Shown here piece after piece: positions 47,081 through 55,405 of a stretch of DNA of 64,000 nt; position 1 is the stretch's first letter, and the number at the start of each line of letters is the position of its first letter. Source of the stretch: Pelotomaculum schinkii (lineage in GTDB: Bacteria; Bacillota; Desulfotomaculia; Desulfotomaculales; Pelotomaculaceae); NCBI RefSeq assembly GCF_004369205.1, contig NZ_QFGA01000001.1:186001-250000 (forward strand), written 5' to 3'. Under the pieces are notes generated by a model. The model was given only the letters and a program-made list of their open reading frames with translations, ran no database searches and was not told where the DNA came from. The translations under genes and the position numbers were made by a program.

Positions 47081-47116
47081 CGAGTCGCCTCGCATATGCG
47101 CGGGGTGTTTTTTTAT
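47081..47116 (+). terminator. Rho-independent terminator after pdp
   Basis: GTCGCCTCGCATATGCGCGG folds into an imperfect GC stem centred on CATATG, followed by TTTTTTTATTT. It ends the deoB-pdp unit. Confidence 0.65.
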
Positions 47117-47258
47117 TTGTTGATGAGTTACCACGCATAACTTTAAAACAAGGAAACATAATACAAACAACCCCGGTACAAGCGAAGATGATAGCGTTTC
47201 CATAGAACCACCTGGAAGAATTTGGAGAAACTGAAATATCGATTGGGGGTAAGCTTTT

Positions 47259-48434
47259 ATGTCCTGGCAAAAAACCAAGTTAATCCTGCTGTTTGCATTG
47301 CTTCTTGCCGTTTTTACTGGTTGTCAGTTTGCTTTTGCCGCCGAACTGGCAGCAAAAGCCAATGAACCCGCTAAAGGAACCCTGGAAACAACAGCCGAAG
47401 CGGCCGTGCTGCTTGAGCCCTATTCCAATAAAATTATCTATGAAAAGGAGCCGGACAAGCGGCTGCCCATGGCCAGCGTCACAAAGTTGATGACCCTGCT
47501 GCTGGCGACGGAAGCAGTGGAAGCGGGTGAGTTTAAGTTGACCGACCAGGTTGTGGCCAGTGAAAACGCCTGGGAAATGGGCGGGTCGCAGATTTATCTC
47601 GAACCTGGTGAGGAAATGAGCCTGTGGGACCTGCTCACAGCAGTAGGGCTGCAATCGGCTAACGACGCCAGCGTGGCTGTCGCTGAACACATTGCAGGGA
47701 GCGAAGACGCTTTCGTAGAGGCCATGAACGATAAGGCCAAGTCCCTCGGACTGGAAAACACCCATTTCGTCAACTGCCACGGCCTTACCGCGGATGACCA
47801 CTATACCAGCGCTCATGACCTGGCCGTGATCTTAAAAGCAGGGCTGGAAAACCCGCTTTTTAAAAAAATAACCGCGATGAAGGAACATGAACTGCGCGGC
47901 GGCGCCTTTAAATTGTGGAACACCAACAAGATGCTCTGGTGGTACGATGGAGCCGACGCCGGCAAGACCGGTTGGACTGAGGCGGCAAAATACTGTCTGG
48001 CTTCCTCGGCGGAAAGAGACGGCCTCAGGCTGATCTGCGTTGTCCTAGGAACGGCTGAACCAAAAAGTCATTTCAATGAATCAACCAAAATTCTGGACTA
48101 TGGATTTGCCCGTTATAAAGCGGTTAATATGGCCGAAAAGGGAACCAGCGTGGGCACTGTCAAGGTAAGTAAGGGGCAGTCCGCCAGTGTGGATGTCCTG
48201 ACCTCGGAAAGGGCCGGCGTAGTAGTGCCAAAGGGTGAAGAAAAGGGGTTTGAGTCAAAGGTTGAACTGCCCGGATATATTAGCGCTCCGGTCTTGAAGG
48301 GCCAGGAAGTGGGGTCGTATGTCGTTACCAAGAAAGGCCAGGAAGTCTTGCGGGTTAAACTCATAGCCAAAGATGATGTCCCCAAAGCCTCAATATTCCT
48401 TCAAATGAAAAGAGTAATCGACAGCGTTTATTAA
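47259..48434 (+). CDS. dacF: D-alanyl-D-alanine carboxypeptidase DacF
   Basis: This 391-residue penicillin-binding protein 5-type carboxypeptidase trims cell-wall peptides in the forespore. It has a signal peptide (ILLFALLLAVFTGCQFAFA), SxxK in MASVTKLMTL, SxN in QSANDASV and KTG in AGKTGWTEAAK, plus the C-terminal beta domain. Being directly ahead of spoIIAA-AB-sigF is the known dacF-spoIIA order. The FTGC segment resembles a lipobox, but a signal peptidase I site (AFA-AE) follows, so lipidation is uncertain. Confidence 0.94.
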   Translation: MSWQKTKLILLFALLLAVFTGCQFAFAAELAAKANEPAKGTLETTAEAAVLLEPYSNKIIYEKEPDKRLPMASVTKLMTLLLATEAVEAGEFKLTDQVVASENAWEMGGSQIYLEPGEEMSLWDLLTAVGLQSANDASVAVAEHIAGSEDAFVEAMNDKAKSLGLENTHFVNCHGLTADDHYTSAHDLAVILKAGLENPLFKKITAMKEHELRGGAFKLWNTNKMLWWYDGADAGKTGWTEAAKYCLASSAERDGLRLICVVLGTAEPKSHFNESTKILDYGFARYKAVNMAEKGTSVGTVKVSKGQSASVDVLTSERAGVVVPKGEEKGFESKVELPGYISAPVLKGQEVGSYVVTKKGQEVLRVKLIAKDDVPKASIFLQMKRVIDSVY

Positions 48435-48480
48435 AAGCAGCGGATATAGAACATCATAATCCACAGGTGATGTGTTAAAT

Positions 48481-48508
48481 GAGCGGGAAAAAGCCTGCTC
48501 ATTTTTCT
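48481..48508 (+). terminator. Terminator after dacF
   Basis: GAGCGGG (48481-48487) pairs with CCTGCTC (48494-48500, one G-U pair) and is followed by ATTTTTCTT. It stands between dacF and spoIIAA. Confidence 0.7.
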
Positions 48509-48568
48509 TATCATGAATCACAGCTTGCCTTTTGGTGATACATTTGGTAAGATTTAGCAGAAGGGTAT

Positions 48569-48940
48569 ATGCAATTAACTATTGAGAAAGGATTGGCGCC
48601 CGTGCTCTTGGATATTGAGTTTAAACAGGATACCCTGCTTGTCCGCCCGGGTGGGGAACTTGACCTTAGCGTAGCTGACTTTCTCCGAAATAACCTTGAA
48701 GAGTCTCTCGACCGGGAACCCGCCAGAAATATAGTTTTGAATCTATCGAAAGTATCATTTGTGGACAGTTCGGTACTGGGAGTATTTCTGGGCCGTTACA
48801 AGCGGGTTTCAAAAAACGGGGGTAGAGTTATCATTGTTTCACCTCAGCCTCAGGTTCGTAGAATCCTTGAATTGTCCGGTCTCTTCAGGATTATGGGCGA
48901 GTCTGACAGTGAAGCCGAGGCCCTGCGGAAACTAGGTTAG
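48569..48940 (+). CDS. spoIIAA: Anti-sigma F factor antagonist SpoIIAA
   Basis: This 123-residue STAS protein has the phosphorylatable serine in SFVDSSVLGVFLGRYKRV and a C-terminal SGLFRIMGE. Unphosphorylated SpoIIAA binds SpoIIAB and frees sigma-F in the forespore. It overlaps nothing and is 15 bp before spoIIAB; the three genes form the spoIIA operon. Confidence 0.95.
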   Translation: MQLTIEKGLAPVLLDIEFKQDTLLVRPGGELDLSVADFLRNNLEESLDREPARNIVLNLSKVSFVDSSVLGVFLGRYKRVSKNGGRVIIVSPQPQVRRILELSGLFRIMGESDSEAEALRKLG

Positions 48941-48955
48941 AGGAGGATTGAAACC

Positions 48956-49405
48956 ATGCCGTTAAATAACCAGATGAAACTGGAATTTCTTAGCATACCG
49001 GCGAATATATCCTTTGCCAGGGCAACTGTTGCCGCTTTTGCCTCCCAGCTTGAATTTACCTTGAGCGACCTTGAGGAAGTTAAGGTTGCCGTATCAGAAG
49101 CGGTAAGCAATTCTATCATCCACGGCTACAGGAATGCCCCGGACCGTTTTATAAAGATCTATGCCGGACTGACGGAAAACACGCTTGAACTAAGCATAGA
49201 GGACGATGGCAGGGGAATAGAAGACATTGACAGGGCCCTGCAGCCGGCGTTTACCACAGACCCTGAACGACTGGGCCTCGGGTTTGTTTTTATGCAGTCT
49301 TTCATGGAGAACTTACAGGTCGATTCACTGCCAGGGCGTGGAACCATGGTCCGCATGAGTAGAAGAGTTGGCGCCGGGGCTGTCCAAAACAGCCGGGAAC
49401 ACTAA
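48956..49405 (+). CDS. spoIIAB: Anti-sigma F factor / kinase SpoIIAB
   Basis: This 149-residue GHKL kinase shows the N-box EAVSNSIIHGYRN, G1 EDDGRGIED and G2 ERLGLGFVFMQSFM. It holds sigma-F inactive and phosphorylates SpoIIAA. Start ATG 48956 follows GGAGGATTGA; sigF follows 18 bp downstream. Confidence 0.95.
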   Translation: MPLNNQMKLEFLSIPANISFARATVAAFASQLEFTLSDLEEVKVAVSEAVSNSIIHGYRNAPDRFIKIYAGLTENTLELSIEDDGRGIEDIDRALQPAFTTDPERLGLGFVFMQSFMENLQVDSLPGRGTMVRMSRRVGAGAVQNSREH

Positions 49406-49423
49406 GCAGGAGTTGAACAAATA

Positions 49424-50203
49424 ATGAGCAGCAGGTTGGTGGAAATGAACCTGCCACGCTTTCCTCTGTTGAAAGACAAGGAAATGAAAGAATTACTCCA
49501 GAAAGCCAAAAATGGTGACAGTTATGCCCGCGACAAGCTGGTCAACTGTAACCTCAAATTGGTATTTAACCTGGTCAAACGATTTCAGAACAGGGGCTAT
49601 GAACTGGAAGACCTTTTTCAAATCGGTTGCATCGGGCTGATGAAGGCTATTGATAAATTTGACCTGGGGTATGACGTTAAATTCTCAACTTATGCGGTAC
49701 CTATGATAGTTGGAGAAATCAGGCGATTCTTAAGAGATGACAACCCGGTCAAGGTTAGCCGCTCGGTCAAAGAAACAGCTTATAAAATACAGCAAACAAG
49801 GGAACTGCTTACGGCCAGGCTGGGCAGGGAACCAACAATTGGCGAGATCGCAGGTGAACTGAGTCTTTCCAGAGAAGAAATTGTCAATGCCCTGGAAGCT
49901 GCGCAGACACCCGCTTCCATTTATGAGACCCTGCATCAGGATGACGGTGACCCGATCTACCTGCTTGACCAGTTGAAGGACAGTGAAGACGGGGAAACAC
50001 CCTGGCTTGAGAGCCTTTCGGTAAGCGAGCTTTTAGATAAACTGCCGGAAAGAGACAGGCAGATCATAACCTGGCGTTTTTTTGAGGATAAAACCCAGTC
50101 TGACATTGCCAGGCGGCTGAGTCTTTCACAGGTCCAGGTCTCAAGGCTGGAAAGACAGGCCTTGAAAAAAATTAAGGACCTGATGGATGACAGTGGTGAA
50201 TAG
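49424..50203 (+). CDS. sigF: Forespore sigma factor F
   Basis: This 259-residue sigma-70 family protein shows region 2 (YELEDLFQIGCIGLMKAIDKFD, KFSTYAVPMIVGEIRRFLRD), region 3 and region 4 (TQSDIARRLSLSQVQVSRLE). It directs the first forespore gene set. It is the last gene of the spoIIA operon. ATG 49424 has GCAGGAG upstream. Confidence 0.96.
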   Translation: MSSRLVEMNLPRFPLLKDKEMKELLQKAKNGDSYARDKLVNCNLKLVFNLVKRFQNRGYELEDLFQIGCIGLMKAIDKFDLGYDVKFSTYAVPMIVGEIRRFLRDDNPVKVSRSVKETAYKIQQTRELLTARLGREPTIGEIAGELSLSREEIVNALEAAQTPASIYETLHQDDGDPIYLLDQLKDSEDGETPWLESLSVSELLDKLPERDRQIITWRFFEDKTQSDIARRLSLSQVQVSRLERQALKKIKDLMDDSGE

Positions 50204-50261
50204 TCTCTCACAAGCGCCAAGGACGGGAACAGTTCCAAGGAAAGGTTTGTAGATATTCTGA

Positions 50262-50288
50262 GGCTCCGTAAAGGGCCTTTTTATTTTG
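50262..50288 (+). terminator. Terminator after sigF
   Basis: AGGCTC (50262-50267) pairs with GGGCCT (50274-50279, one wobble) followed by TTTTTATTTT. Confidence 0.65.
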
Positions 50289-50365
50289 CTCCTAAAAATT
50301 GTATAGATATCCGGTTGCTACACATAATATTACCGCTATAGAAAAAACTTAAGGAGGAATAAACC

Positions 50366-50560
50366 ATGCATGTTATAGTTTCAGAGTTGGTGGGGGAATC
50401 CCCCGATAGTTGGAAAGGCGCCGTCCAGTCTGCTATCAGCGAAGCGTCACGTACAGTGAAGAATATCGTAGCTGTTGAAATCGTGAACTTCACCGCCAAT
50501 GTTGAGAACGGCCGTCTTGTTGAATACAAAGCCAATGTAAAAATAGCGCATACCGAATAG
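50366..50560 (+). CDS. Dodecin-family flavin-binding protein
   Basis: This 64-residue protein has the one-helix, three-strand dodecin pattern, ESPDSWKGAVQSAISEASRT ahead of beta strands ending VEYKANVKIAHTE. Dodecins form 12-mers that store flavin or, in some lineages, CoA. ATG 50366 follows AAGGAGG. It stands alone between terminators. Confidence 0.85.
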   Translation: MHVIVSELVGESPDSWKGAVQSAISEASRTVKNIVAVEIVNFTANVENGRLVEYKANVKIAHTE

Positions 50561-50711
50561 GTACATTATTGAAGAACTAATATGAAACACATCTTGACGC
50601 GGGTGTGGAATGCTGCCATTAACTTAAATTGTTACGCAATGCAAATTCGAATGAAATCGAACCAGATTAAAACAGCGCAAGGGTTTTACGTGTGAGTGAG
50701 ATGTATTGACA

Positions 50712-50745
50712 AAGAAGGGTTCGGGTATATCCCCGAACTCTTCTT
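50712..50745 (+). terminator. Hairpin/terminator after dodecin, and the gap to spoVAE
   Basis: AAGAAGGGTTCGGG (50712-50725) pairs with CCCCGAACTCTTCTT (50731-50745), a 14-bp stem with a wobble and a T-poor tail. The gap 50561-50988 also holds a small palindrome, GGGACA-AGGTACC-TGTCCC (50809-50827). I see no convincing gene in it. Confidence 0.6.
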
Positions 50746-50988
50746 AAATTATCAATCAGGCCTCCCCAGTCTGTTCTCAATGACCAACTAAAGGAGGCTT
50801 ATTATGGAGGGACAAGGTACCTGTCCCTGTGTCCCTGAGTTCTGTTGTCTGCATAAGGTTTAACCTGCAGGGAAGTATAACGAAAGGTCATATATTAGGA
50901 AAAATCACCAGCGACATTGGCCATGTTGTTGCCATTAAAAAGAGGTATTCGGCTATCCGGCGCTGACTTTTTAAGACCGAGAGGACAT

Positions 50989-51597
50989 ATGGACAATCTT
51001 TCTGAGTGCAAGAGAAAAGTCATCCTTGTTACCGATGGAGACCGCATCGCCAAGAGGGCGGTGGAAGTGGCGGCTAAAAACATCGGCGCCCGCTGCATTT
51101 CAGCCTCAGCCGGGAATCCGACCAGGCGGTCCGGAAAGGAACTGGTGGAAATGATTAAACAGGCCCCCAATGACCCGGTCGTGGTTATGCTTGATGACCG
51201 CGGGTTCAACGGCGCGGGGCGTGGCGAGGAGGCACTGGCTTTTATCACTGCTCATCCTGAGATACAGGTGCTTGGGGTGTTGGCGGTCGCCTCCAACACG
51301 GAAAACGTATCCGGCTGTACGGTAGACGCTTCTATAACCAACTCCGGAAAGGTTATTGAAGGCGCAGTCGATAAAAGTGGGAAACCTAAACATGATCCGC
51401 AGGAAGGTGATACTGTGGAAATAATCGATAAGCTTAACCTGCCCCTGGTGATCGGCATCGGCGATATAGGCAAAATGGACGGCGCTGATGAGGCAGGAAA
51501 GGGCGCGCCGCTAACAACAAGGGCTTTTCAAACTATAATCGAGAAAAGCGGTTTTGCACAAGACCTTGCTGTACTACAACCGGACGGCGCCTTGTAA
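50989..51597 (+). CDS. spoVAE: Stage V sporulation protein AE (SpoVAEa-type)
   Basis: This 202-residue protein has VILVTDGDRIAKRAVEVAAKNIG, CISASAGNPTRRSG and VVVMLDDRGFNGAGRGEEAL, then VIGIGDIGKMDGADEAGKGAP. These match SpoVAEa of the dipicolinate-uptake SpoVA set. An open frame reaches upstream to 50917, but ATG 50989 after GAGAGGACAT gives the usual N-terminus. The spoVAC and spoVAD partners that usually lie beside it are absent here. It may therefore be part of a dispersed set or a remnant. Confidence 0.88.
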   Translation: MDNLSECKRKVILVTDGDRIAKRAVEVAAKNIGARCISASAGNPTRRSGKELVEMIKQAPNDPVVVMLDDRGFNGAGRGEEALAFITAHPEIQVLGVLAVASNTENVSGCTVDASITNSGKVIEGAVDKSGKPKHDPQEGDTVEIIDKLNLPLVIGIGDIGKMDGADEAGKGAPLTTRAFQTIIEKSGFAQDLAVLQPDGAL

Positions 51598-51678
51598 TAA
51601 AATCCCTGCAAATGGGGATACTTCACACCAGGCTGGTTATTTTTTTTGCCCAAAACACACTGGACGGAGGAATATACC

Positions 51679-52665
51679 GTGCCTTTAAAGGTTGGTATTC
51701 CAAGGGCTCTTCTTTATTATTACTACTACCCGATGTGGCGGGTCTTTTTTCAAGAACTGGGGGCCGAGGTAGTGCTCTCACAACCTTCCAACAAGGGGCT
51801 CCTGGCAAACGGGCTGAAAAACGCCGTTGATGAAGTATGCCTGCCGGTTAAACTGGCCTACGGTCATGTCCTGGACCTCGCAGGTAAGTCGGACCTCCTT
51901 TTTTTGCCCCGGATGGTCAGCATCGGGAGGCGTGAGTACATTTGCCCGAAATTCCTGGGGTTCCCGGATATGATCAGGCGGATCAAGGGACTTCCAAAAT
52001 TGATTGACACCAATATCAATCTTTATAAAAGCAGTATGGAAATCTATCGGGCGGCACATGAGGTGGGGAAATTATTCAGCGGCAGCAGCTACAAAATATG
52101 GATGGCTTTCTTACGGTCGGTCAAGGTACATAATCAGTACTTTAAGCTGCTGCAAATGGGGTTAATGCCAACCGAGGCCATGGCTATTCTGGAAGACCGG
52201 GTTGAAAATTTACCCCTTCCTGAACCGGAGGATTCCTTTAAAGTAGCTTTAATCGGTCACCCCTACAATATCTATGACACCTACATCAACATGAACATTA
52301 TCAAGAGACTGAAAGAAATGGGGGCAAGCATCGTAACAGCGGAGTTTCTGCCGGACCACGCCGTTAACTGCGCTTCCCGCTGTCTGCCCAAAAAACTGTT
52401 CTGGACGCTGGGCCAGCGCATGGCGGGAGCGGCCTTTAATTACATGAAACGTCCGGATGTGGCAGGGCTTGTGCATATAGCGGCGTTCGGTTGCGGCCCC
52501 GATTCTATGACGGGAGAATTAATTGAACGGAGCGCTCGCTCAAATGGTGTTCCTTTTTTAAATATTACTCTGGATGAACATACCGGAGAAGCCGGTCTCT
52601 TAACCAGGCTGGAAGCATTTATGGACATGTTGCGCTGGAGGAAAGCCGGAGCAATCTCTATGTAA
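51679..52665 (+). CDS. DUF2229 / 2-hydroxyacyl-CoA dehydratase-activase related protein
   Basis: This 328-residue protein starts VPLKVGIPRALLYYYYYPMW, with conserved ADEVCLPVKLAYGH-like context (DEVCLPVKLAYGHV), YICPKFLGFPDMIRR and IAAFGCGPDSMTGE, as in DUF2229 proteins, which are relatives of the D-component or substrate half of 2-hydroxyacyl-CoA dehydratase. The cysteines may ligate an Fe-S cluster. GTG 51679 is chosen over the longer frame because GGAGGAATATACC precedes it. It is paired with an activase gene 31 bp downstream. Confidence 0.8.
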   Translation: MPLKVGIPRALLYYYYYPMWRVFFQELGAEVVLSQPSNKGLLANGLKNAVDEVCLPVKLAYGHVLDLAGKSDLLFLPRMVSIGRREYICPKFLGFPDMIRRIKGLPKLIDTNINLYKSSMEIYRAAHEVGKLFSGSSYKIWMAFLRSVKVHNQYFKLLQMGLMPTEAMAILEDRVENLPLPEPEDSFKVALIGHPYNIYDTYINMNIIKRLKEMGASIVTAEFLPDHAVNCASRCLPKKLFWTLGQRMAGAAFNYMKRPDVAGLVHIAAFGCGPDSMTGELIERSARSNGVPFLNITLDEHTGEAGLLTRLEAFMDMLRWRKAGAISM

Positions 52666-52696
52666 AAGGAAAAAGATATTCGGGAGGGCGTAAGTT

Positions 52697-53674
52697 ATGA
52701 AGGGTTTTTTGGGTATAGACGTCGGCTCGGTTAGTACCAATATTGTCTTTTTAGACGAGGGAGGCATGGTTGTCGAGGATATCTATCTAAGAACCCAGGG
52801 GCAGCCTATCGCCACCGTTCAGGCAGGTTTAAAAAAACTTGGCGCCCGGCTTCCCTCCGGTACAATTGTCAGGGGGGTTGGCACAACCGGCAGTGGAAGG
52901 CATCTGGCAGGCCTTATCGTAGGCGCCGACGCCGTAAAGAACGAAATCACCGCCCACGCTGTGGCAGCCTCCTCACTGACGCCTGGCGTTCAGACCATAC
53001 TGGAAATCGGCGGACAGGACTCCAAAATTATTATCCTGCGCAATGGAGTCGTCAATGACTTTGCCATGAATACTGTATGTGCCGCCGGTACCGGTTCTTT
53101 TCTCGACCAGCAGGCGGCGCGTCTGAACATACCGATTGAGAAGTTTGGGGAGTACGCCTTGCTGGCCAGGGCTCCTGTGCGTATCGCCGGCAGGTGCGCG
53201 GTGTTTGCCGAGTCCGACATGATTCACAAACAGCAGATGGGCTGCAGCTTGCCGGATATTTTAGCCGGTCTCTGCGAGGCTCTGGTCAGAAACTACCTCA
53301 ACAACCTGGGAAAAGGCAAAGAAATCCTGGCGCCGGTAGTATTCCAGGGAGGGGTAGCCGCCAATGTCGGGATGGTAAGGGCTTTTGAGAAAGCCCTGGA
53401 CCTTTCAGTCCAGGTGCCGCCTTATTTTAACGTTATGGGCGCGGTTGGCGCCGCCATACTTGCCAGGGAAGCTGTAGCCAGGAAAGGTACCAGCCTTTTT
53501 AAAGGCTTTGGGGTGGCTGATACCAGTTTTCGCGCCGGTAGTTTTGAGTGCTCCGGTTGCGCCAACTTGTGCGAAGTGGTGGAGATATCGGAAAACAATA
53601 ATATTTTAGCGCGCTGGGGCGACCGCTGTGGTAAGTGGAGCAGTACGGCCGGCCGGGAGGAAAAAATTAGCTAG
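52697..53674 (+). CDS. Acyl-CoA dehydratase activase (BcrAD/HgdC-like ATPase)
   Basis: This 325-residue ASKHA ATPase has GIDVGSVSTNIVFLD, EIGGQDSKIIILRNGVV and the Fe-S cysteines in NTVCAAGTGSFLDQQ and GRCAVFAESDMIHKQQ, marking the HgdC/BcrD activase family that drives an electron into a dehydratase by ATP hydrolysis. An extra C-terminal CSGC...CGKW cysteine group is present. The DUF2229 gene ahead is probably its partner. No catalytic HgdA/HgdB pair is seen nearby, so the substrate is unknown. Confidence 0.88.
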   Translation: MKGFLGIDVGSVSTNIVFLDEGGMVVEDIYLRTQGQPIATVQAGLKKLGARLPSGTIVRGVGTTGSGRHLAGLIVGADAVKNEITAHAVAASSLTPGVQTILEIGGQDSKIIILRNGVVNDFAMNTVCAAGTGSFLDQQAARLNIPIEKFGEYALLARAPVRIAGRCAVFAESDMIHKQQMGCSLPDILAGLCEALVRNYLNNLGKGKEILAPVVFQGGVAANVGMVRAFEKALDLSVQVPPYFNVMGAVGAAILAREAVARKGTSLFKGFGVADTSFRAGSFECSGCANLCEVVEISENNNILARWGDRCGKWSSTAGREEKIS

Positions 53675-53817
53675 AACAACCATGTTAATTATGCGCCGGC
53701 AGAAATGAAAATGTATTTTCATGGTAACATACCCTTGCGCCGGTACAGCCCAATACGATAAAATGGTTTTGGCTGTCGCCATAAATATTTCAAGAGATGA
53801 GAGGAGAGCAAGAAGAG

Positions 53818-55173
53818 ATGAGTGAAACCAAAGTGCTGTTAACCGAGAAAGAGATGCCCAGAGCCTGGTACAATATTCTGGCGGATATGCCAAATAAGCC
53901 CAAACCGCCGTTGAACCCGGCCACAAAAGAGCCAATGGTTCCTCAGGATTTAACACCTATCTTTCCGCTTGAACTGATCAAGCAGGAAGCAAGCGAGGAG
54001 CGCTGGATTGAGATCCCCGATGAAGTGATGGAGATCTACAAGCTCTGGAGGCCTTCACCTCTCTGTCGCGCGCGTCGCCTGGAAAAAGCCCTGGATACCC
54101 CTGCCAAAATCTATTACAAATATGAGGGAGCAAGCCCGGCGGGAAGCCACAAACTCAACACGGCCGTTCCCCAGGCCTATTATAATAAAAAAGAGGGGAT
54201 TAAGCGGCTGGCTACTGAAACCGGCGCCGGGCAGTGGGGAGTCGCTTTATCTCAGGCCTGCAACTTCTTTGGCATGGAATGCACCGTGTATATGGTAAAA
54301 GTCAGCTATCACCAGAAGCCCTACCGGCGTTCACTGATGCATGTCTTCGGCTCGGAGGTAATTGCCAGCCCCAGCGACCGCACCAATTCAGGCAGGGAAA
54401 TTTTAAAAAAGGATCCCGAATCATTGGGCAGCCTGGGTATAGCCATCAGTGAAGCGGTTGAGGACGCGGCCGGGCGCGATGATACCAACTACGCGCTGGG
54501 CAGTGTTTTAAACCACGTTCTTTTACATCAAACCGTCATCGGCCTGGAGGCCAGAGAACAGTTGTCCAAGGTGGATAACTACCCGGACGTTGTCATTGCC
54601 TGTTGCGGTGGCGGCAGCAATTTCGGTGGGGCGACTTTCCCCTTTGCCTATGATAAAATTGTTAAAGGCGCCAAAGTAAAGTTGCTGGCAGTGGAACCAA
54701 GCGCCTGTCCGACTCTTACCAGGGGGCGCTTTGGCTATGATTACGGTGATGTGGCCGGTTTCACCCCGCTTCTGTCCATGTATACTTTAGGCACAGAGTT
54801 CATGCCGCCCGGTATTCACGCCGGAGGCCTGCGCTACCACGGCGAATCGCCACTGGTAAGCCAGCTGGTGCATGACGGTATTGCCGAGGCCGTGGCTTAC
54901 GGGCAAACAGCGGTATTTGATTCGGGGGTCCTTTTTGCCAGGTGCGAGGGTATAGTGCCGGCTCCGGAATCATCACACGCCATCCATGCCGCGGTAGAAG
55001 AGGCATTAGCCGCCAGGGAGGCTGGAGAGTCCAGGACTATTCTATTCAACTTGAGCGGTCATGGCCTGCTGGACCTGCCCTCATATGACGCATATATGGA
55101 AGGGAACCTGGTAGATTACCCGCTTCCGGAGGAAAATCTTAAAAAGGCGCTGGAAAAGCTGCCAAAAATTTAA
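53818..55173 (+). CDS. trpB: Tryptophan synthase beta chain, TrpB2 type
   Basis: This 451-residue PLP enzyme is the TrpB2 form, longer than TrpB1, with [13 protein letters not shown] (PLP lysine), [22 protein letters not shown] (phosphate clamp) and the C-terminal FNLSGHG. It makes tryptophan from indole and serine, probably without TrpA, which is absent here; TrpB2 is known to salvage indole. The in-frame ATG at 53797 is less likely than 53818. It ends at a strong terminator. Confidence 0.92.
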   Translation: MSETKVLLTEKEMPRAWYNILADMPNKPKPPLNPATKEPMVPQDLTPIFPLELIKQEASEERWIEIPDEVMEIYKLWRPSPLCRARRLEKALDTPAKIYYKYEGASPAGSHKLNTAVPQAYYNKKEGIKRLATETGAGQWGVALSQACNFFGMECTVYMVKVSYHQKPYRRSLMHVFGSEVIASPSDRTNSGREILKKDPESLGSLGIAISEAVEDAAGRDDTNYALGSVLNHVLLHQTVIGLEAREQLSKVDNYPDVVIACCGGGSNFGGATFPFAYDKIVKGAKVKLLAVEPSACPTLTRGRFGYDYGDVAGFTPLLSMYTLGTEFMPPGIHAGGLRYHGESPLVSQLVHDGIAEAVAYGQTAVFDSGVLFARCEGIVPAPESSHAIHAAVEEALAAREAGESRTILFNLSGHGLLDLPSYDAYMEGNLVDYPLPEENLKKALEKLPKI

Positions 55174-55178
55174 AACGA

Positions 55179-55221
55179 AAAAGAGGGTTGTCAGCTTTCC
55201 CGGCGCCAACCCTCTTTTTTT
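55179..55221 (+). terminator. Rho-independent terminator after trpB2
   Basis: AAGAGGGTTG (55181-55190) pairs with CAACCCTCTT (55207-55216) and is followed by TTTTT. It is a strong terminator. Confidence 0.88.
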
Positions 55222-55251
55222 CGCATACGGAGCAATTCGCCATTAAATGTT

Positions 55252-55269
55252 GGCGAGAATTCATTCGCC
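55252..55269. repeat. Dispersed repeat element, degenerate solo end D
   Basis: GGCGAGAATTCATTCGCC is a palindrome sharing the GAATTCATTCGC core with copies A, B and C. It stands between two hairpins ahead of the DHH-CBS gene. Confidence 0.4.
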
Positions 55270-55308
55270 CTTGCCACAGCAATGAGACAACCAGGTCAGC
55301 AGAACCTG

Positions 55309-55330
55309 AGCGCCCATAAGGGCGCTTTTA
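55309..55330 (+). terminator. Small terminator-like hairpin
   Basis: AGCGCCC (55309-55315) pairs with GGGCGCT (55320-55326), followed by TTTTAAAT. It may be a leader attenuator or a second terminator before the next gene. Confidence 0.5.
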
Positions 55331-55405
55331 AATACATCCGGCAGTATGATATAATATAAAAACGTATTATTTTGGAAAAGGTTGTTTAGCGGAGGCCTCC
55401 CGGCA

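Noticed and set aside
47300-47345. Lipoprotein signal in DacF (FTGC)
   Set aside because: The cysteine motif is followed by a good signal peptidase I site and DacF proteins are not usually lipidated, so I did not call it a lipoprotein.
50840-50965. A possible protein tail (GHILGKITSDIGHVVAIKKR) ahead of spoVAE
   Set aside because: It reads as plausible amino acids but has no start and no recognised family; it overlaps palindromic sequence. It could be a remnant of a lost spoVA gene, but I cannot support that.
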